Below are positions 62,404-64,000 of a stretch of DNA of 64,000 nucleotides, piece after piece. The position numbers and the translations under genes were made by a program. This DNA comes from Candidatus Scybalocola faecigallinarum (lineage in GTDB: Bacteria > Bacillota > Clostridia > Lachnospirales > Lachnospiraceae). Every line of letters begins with the position of its first letter. Within the stretch, counting starts at the first letter, position 1. A model generated the notes under the pieces. The model was not told the DNA's origin and ran no database searches. It saw only the letters and a program-made list of their open reading frames with translations. The stretch is taken from the NCBI GenBank assembly GCA_018711005.1, contig DVIT01000056.1, positions 1 to 64,000 of the forward strand, in the 5' to 3' direction.

Positions 62404-63294
62404 TTATCCTTTAACCGCTCCAAGGGCAATACCTTCAGCGAAATATTTTTGAAGGAACGGATAAATAACAAGGATTGGAAGAAGCGCCACGAACGCGATT
62501 GCCATACGGACACTGACTGTCGGAATCTGCATAATCGCACTGCTGGCCGATGCCGAAGCGTTGGCCTGAAGCGCCTGAATATCCTGGATCATCTTATTCA
62601 AAAGATTTTGAATACTATATAACTTGGCATCATTAATGTAATACAGACCGTTTGTCCAGTCATTCCAGTATCCAAGTCCAGAAAACAGCCCCATCGTAAC
62701 AAGAATCGGTTTACCCATTGGAAGGACAATTTTTCTGAAAATGTAAAGATACGATGCGCCGTCTATCTTTGCTGCTTCATACAGCGCTTCGGGAATACTT
62801 GTAGAATAATATGTTCGAATCAGGATAACATTCATAGCGCTGAGCATAAAGTTCGGTACAATCAACGCAAATATAGTATTTTTAATATGGAAAATACTGG
62901 TCCACATTAAATATGATGGTACAAGTCCGCCATTAAACAGCATGGTAAAAAAGATATAAAAGCTGATAATATTCCGGAACGGCAGTTTCCGCACCGATAG
63001 CGCATAGGCTGTCATTGATGATAAAATTAAATTGCAGGCAGTTCCAATAACTGTAACCAGTATAGTAATCCCATAGGCTCTAAAAATAGTCTGAGCGTTG
63101 CTGAAAATATATTCATATGCCTCCAGGCTGAACTCTTTTGGAACAAATGAGTATCCATATACCAGCAGTGATCTTTCCGAAGAAATGGAGGACATAAAAA
63201 GCAAAATAATCGGCGCAACCATAATAATGGTCACAAGTATCAGTATAACATTAATAATAAACTGATACCGGCGATTTGATTTTGAATGAATCAT
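62404..63294 (-). CDS. Sugar-type ABC transporter permease, LplC/YtcP-like
   Basis: This 296-residue permease has six membrane segments and the coupling loop EALYEAAKIDGASYLYIFRKIVLPMGKP near residue 168, the CUT1 pattern. Its ending ALGAVKG is typical of LplC/YtcP proteins, which in Firmicutes work in import of complex oligosaccharides. The start follows AGGAGG. The partner permease lies 17 bp upstream; a binding protein is expected beyond the window. Confidence 0.94.
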   Translation of the reverse strand: MIHSKSNRRYQFIINVILILVTIIMVAPIILLFMSSISSERSLLVYGYSFVPKEFSLEAYEYIFSNAQTIFRAYGITILVTVIGTACNLILSSMTAYALSVRKLPFRNIISFYIFFTMLFNGGLVPSYLMWTSIFHIKNTIFALIVPNFMLSAMNVILIRTYYSTSIPEALYEAAKIDGASYLYIFRKIVLPMGKPILVTMGLFSGLGYWNDWTNGLYYINDAKLYSIQNLLNKMIQDIQALQANASASASSAIMQIPTVSVRMAIAFVALLPILVIYPFLQKYFAEGIALGAVKG

Positions 63295-63311
63295 TACTGC
63301 GGCCTCCTTTC

Positions 63312-64000
63312 CTAAAACATCGCATTTTCACGGCTGATTCGGCGAACCAGACCATTGGCGCTAACAACAAGTATAAAACCGACAACGGATTGGAAGAAGC
63401 CGGCAGCGGCTGAACGGCCGATACCTCCGGCGGCCATCAAAGCACGATATACATAAGTATCAATCGTCTGTGTAACATCAAACAGTGCGCCTGAGTTTTG
63501 CGGTACCTGGTAAAACAAGCCAAAATCCGAACAGAAGATACGCCCAAGACTGAGCATGGTCATGGTGATCAGAGATGGCACCAGGCAGGGGATGGTGATC
63601 TTTGCAATCTGCTGCCACCGGCTGGCACCATCCAGCCGCGCGGCCTCATAAAATGAAGGATCAATTCCAGTAATTCCTGCAATATAAATCAGTGTGCCAT
63701 AGCCGCATCCTTTCCACAAATTAACAAAGGTAAGGATAAACGGCCAATATTTAGGCTCTGAATACCATCCGACCGGCTCAATCCCCAGAGGTTTTAAAAG
63801 TCCGTTATTGATCATTCCATTTTCAACACTCAAAAAGGCAAACACAATATAGCTTACAATAACAATTGAAATCAAAAACGGAAGCAGAATAGCGCTTTGA
63901 TAAATCTTCTTTCCTCGTTTTGAATATACATCCGTTATCAGTATGGCCAGGGCTACGCCCACGACCATACCAAGGATAATAAAAACTACATTGTAAAGGA
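63312..64000 (-). CDS. Sugar-type ABC transporter permease, LplB-like (partial)
   Basis: The frame is open to the right edge of the window, so the N-terminus is missing; the visible 229 or so codons include the coupling loop SFYEAARLDGASRWQQIAKITIPCLVP near the middle and end with the typical VRRISRENAMF of LplB/YtcP-partner permeases. With the downstream LplC-like gene it forms the channel of a CUT1 carbohydrate importer. The start codon lies beyond position 64000. Confidence 0.92.
   Translation of the reverse strand, partial: LYNVVFIILGMVVGVALAILITDVYSKRGKKIYQSAILLPFLISIVIVSYIVFAFLSVENGMINNGLLKPLGIEPVGWYSEPKYWPFILTFVNLWKGCGYGTLIYIAGITGIDPSFYEAARLDGASRWQQIAKITIPCLVPSLITMTMLSLGRIFCSDFGLFYQVPQNSGALFDVTQTIDTYVYRALMAAGGIGRSAAAGFFQSVVGFILVVSANGLVRRISRENAMF

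Overview
The window reads as a chromosomal segment of a Gram-positive, spore-forming anaerobe of class Clostridia, most likely family Lachnospiraceae. Support: lipoprotein transporters with no outer-membrane genes, an uninterrupted sporulation sigma-K-type gene, long-form HPF, a Na+-pump decarboxylase beta/gamma pair, an ApgM-like gene in the threonine operon, Rho with a long low-complexity insert, and rigid TTGACA-17-TATAAT promoters. Genus is not claimed. Most genes lie on the minus strand; plus-strand islands are at 30.1-31.1, 32.1-35.6, 41.4-42.4 and 50.3-52.4 kb. I see no prophage, insertion sequence, CRISPR array or conjugative gene.

Layout. 0-0.5 kb: two tRNA-Ser genes. 0.8-5.8 kb: ispD, tsaD, RNase Z, a small zinc protein, rimI, tsaB and tsaE, that is most of the t6A tRNA-modification machinery, run from one promoter at 5.8 kb. 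5.8-6.9 kb: an FMN riboswitch with a terminator controls the riboflavin transporter ribU. 7-10.3 kb: tex, an unusual Lgt-family protein, a small membrane protein. 10.4-14.7 kb: the threonine/lysine operon (ACT regulator, hom, apgM-like, lysC). 14.8-21.4 kb: a membrane protein, prfB with a programmed frameshift, secA, a membrane protein with an Asn/Gly/Tyr-rich tail, and hpf. 21.5-22.1 kb: an AT-rich gap with a dense DnaA-box cluster. 22.1-27.4 kb: a six-SH3 NlpC/P60 hydrolase behind a perfect promoter with a WalR-like box, an S1 protein, an acyl-ACP thioesterase, tRNA-Gln and a cation-efflux protein. 27.6-30 kb: a polar amino-acid ABC importer. 30.1-35.6 kb: a SnoaL remnant, sigK, and a MerR regulator divergent from a heterodimeric ABC exporter. 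35.7-37.2 kb: oadG and oadB behind a yybP-ykoY (Mn2+-type) riboswitch. 37.3-42.4 kb: yqeY, a phosphodiesterase, a phosphatase, rarA, pfkA. 42.4-49.8 kb: two aminotransferases, prfA, prmC, a DUF1385 protein, rpmE, rho. 50.3-53.8 kb: gdhA with a structured leader, a membrane protein, a MATE exporter. 54-56 kb: a GntR-controlled ABC-2 exporter. 56.1-61.2 kb: an oligopeptide ABC importer. 61.5-64 kb: an esterase and two sugar-type ABC permeases, the last cut by the window edge.

How it fits together. Much of the segment serves translation and its quality (t6A, both class I release factors plus their methylase, L31, HPF, tRNAs) and export (SecA). No obvious new multi-gene defence or biosynthetic system is present. 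The unusual signals are mostly non-coding: the Mn-type riboswitch on a decarboxylase pump, the DnaA-box cluster away from dnaA, a family of short palindromic motifs downstream of genes (one copy flanked by an 8-bp direct repeat), a sigK ribosome-binding site buried in a perfect hairpin, and an RF2 frameshift site that uses UAA instead of UGA.
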